A stretch of DNA of 23,389 nt, from the NCBI RefSeq assembly GCF_009834225.1, contig NZ_CP047179.1:1-23389 (forward strand), written 5' to 3'. Of this stretch, positions 22,587 to 23,389 are shown piece after piece. The notes under the pieces are model-generated. The model worked only from the letters and a program-made list of their open reading frames with translations. It did not search any database and had not been told where the DNA came from. Every line of letters starts with the position of its first letter. Positions within the stretch are counted from its first letter, which is position 1. A program made the translations under genes and the position numbers. The stretch is from Rathayibacter sp. VKM Ac-2759. GTDB lineage: Bacteria > Actinomycetota > Actinomycetes > Actinomycetales > Microbacteriaceae.

Positions 22587-23389
22587 TTAGGCGTCTTCGT
22601 CGATACGTTCGTCGTCGGTGCCAGAGAGATACTCTGCGCGAGTTTCTGTGAGGGTTGTGCCGTCCTCATGGGACCAAAAATGCCATCCCGCTTCGGCGAT
22701 GTTGCCGGAGGTGGCTTTGGCCGCGCCGCTGAGGGTTGCGTGCACGGTCCCGTCGTCGAGATGGATGCTTCCGTCTTGTCCCACGGTCGCGGTGCGGCCG
22801 GCGGACGCAGCGGGCCGTGCACGCAATGTGGCACCCGCAGCGAGGAGACCGGCGCGGACGAGGTCAGCTACCTCGATGCGATGTACGGCGCGTTCAACGG
22901 AGACCTCCTGCTGGGTGCGGTGCCCGGCTGGGACCGGCCACACCCGCGCGATGACGTCGATCATCGTGCGGGTCCGCGCGGCGATGTCGTCGTCGTTCCA
23001 ATCATCGGGATGCTCGTTGACCACGGGGCGGGTGAGGAGGAGGGAGGAGTACCGCTCGAGGGTGCGCCGTTTCCCGTTCTCACCGACCCAGCCGGCATTG
23101 GAGAGGCGGCTGTTGAGGGGTTGAGTGGCGAGGGTGAGGTTGCCCAAGGTCTGGACGATGCGGTCACGGTCGGCGTCTGCGTGCTCGGAGAGTCCGCCCC
23201 AGTTGGCGCGCCATTCCTGGGGCATGATGTGCTCGATTGTGTGAGTGCCGCGTGCGACGGGGCCCTCTCCGTAGCGGTGGCCATCCGGGTATCCACGGAG
23301 GTGGTCTTCGACTGCCTCGAGGATCATCCGCAGCCGCGCACGCCGGAAGCGCTTGTAGGCCTGAACGGTGCTGAGTTCGTGGAGAACGT
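22587..23389 (-). CDS. GmrSD-like protein, C-terminal part: DUF1524 HNH nuclease plus RAMA-like domain
   Basis: This is the continuation of the gene at 1-1333 across the plasmid junction, giving residues 445-711 of the whole. Residues 446-470 are helical and basic and lead into the DUF1524 His-Me/HNH nuclease. Its core is HTIEHIMPQ at 494-502, followed by the downstream GNLTLATQPLNSRLSN block at about 527-542. After the nuclease, residues 617-699 match the RAMA pattern by eye: a 'DLVRAGLL' helix, an acidic DGSIHLDDGT turn, a 'GAAKATSG' segment, then GWHFW and a charged 'TETRAEYL' end. RAMA domains are predicted to bind modified DNA, so the layout reads as nucleotide sensor, nuclease, then modification reader. 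The tail after RAMA is short and acidic. The stop is TAA at 22589-22587. RAMA assignment is by pattern only. Confidence 0.88.
   Translation of the reverse strand, partial: VLHELSTVQAYKRFRRARLRMILEAVEDHLRGYPDGHRYGEGPVARGTHTIEHIMPQEWRANWGGLSEHADADRDRIVQTLGNLTLATQPLNSRLSNAGWVGENGKRRTLERYSSLLLTRPVVNEHPDDWNDDDIAARTRTMIDVIARVWPVPAGHRTQQEVSVERAVHRIEVADLVRAGLLAAGATLRARPAASAGRTATVGQDGSIHLDDGTVHATLSGAAKATSGNIAEAGWHFWSHEDGTTLTETRAEYLSGTDDERIDEDA

Overview
The window looks like a complete circular plasmid of 23,389 bp, cut open inside a gene. A minus-strand reading frame that leaves the window at base 1 resumes, in frame and in the same protein family, at base 23389. The joined gene is 711 codons plus a stop. 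The replication, partition and mobilisation modules fit this. The host is probably a high-GC actinobacterium, perhaps Micrococcales/Microbacteriaceae. The reasons are frequent GTG/TTG starts, an Lsr2 gene, an actinobacterial-type Rep, apparently leaderless promoters, and backbone DNA above 70% G+C in places (46 of 60 bases at 13801-13860). The family placement is an inference.

Layout. (1) 22587-23389 joined to 1-1333 (minus): a GmrSD-like DUF262/DUF1524 protein with a C-terminal RAMA-like domain. (2) 1501-3228 (minus): a DUF726 alpha/beta hydrolase with zinc-binding cysteines and a glycine-rich hydrophobic stretch. (3) 3238-4738: a decayed resolvase, a small CxxC protein with its own hairpin, a repeat-containing candidate res region and an intact serine resolvase. 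(4) 5014-10988 (minus): a translationally coupled pair of an MmeI-like adenine methyltransferase and a PLD/SNF2 helicase, with a divergent NYN-domain gene at 11152-11883. (5) 12165-14096: lsr2 with a 19-bp hairpin, a MOBP-type relaxase with MobC, and a hairpin-rich candidate oriT. (6) 14097-15762: a small ORF and a GIY-YIG-like protein with five 66-residue zinc modules. (7) 15881-18340: parA, a ribbon-helix-helix partner and rep. CTAGC repeats spaced 10 bp apart lie on both sides of the par genes, and rep carries origin-like sequence. (8) 18341-19352: a second, shorter relaxase and a small DNA-binding protein. (9) 19472-21194: an unknown protein overlapping an XRE-ImmA/IrrE metallopeptidase. 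(10) 21292-22406: a RES/Xre toxin-antitoxin pair.

Together this is a mobilisable, actively partitioned plasmid with at least two candidate DNA-based defence modules (modification-dependent restriction, and a methyltransferase/helicase system) and an addiction module. The methyltransferase and RES toxin genes are near 50% G+C in the stretches counted, so they may have been acquired separately. I saw no rRNA, tRNA, CRISPR array or intact insertion sequence.
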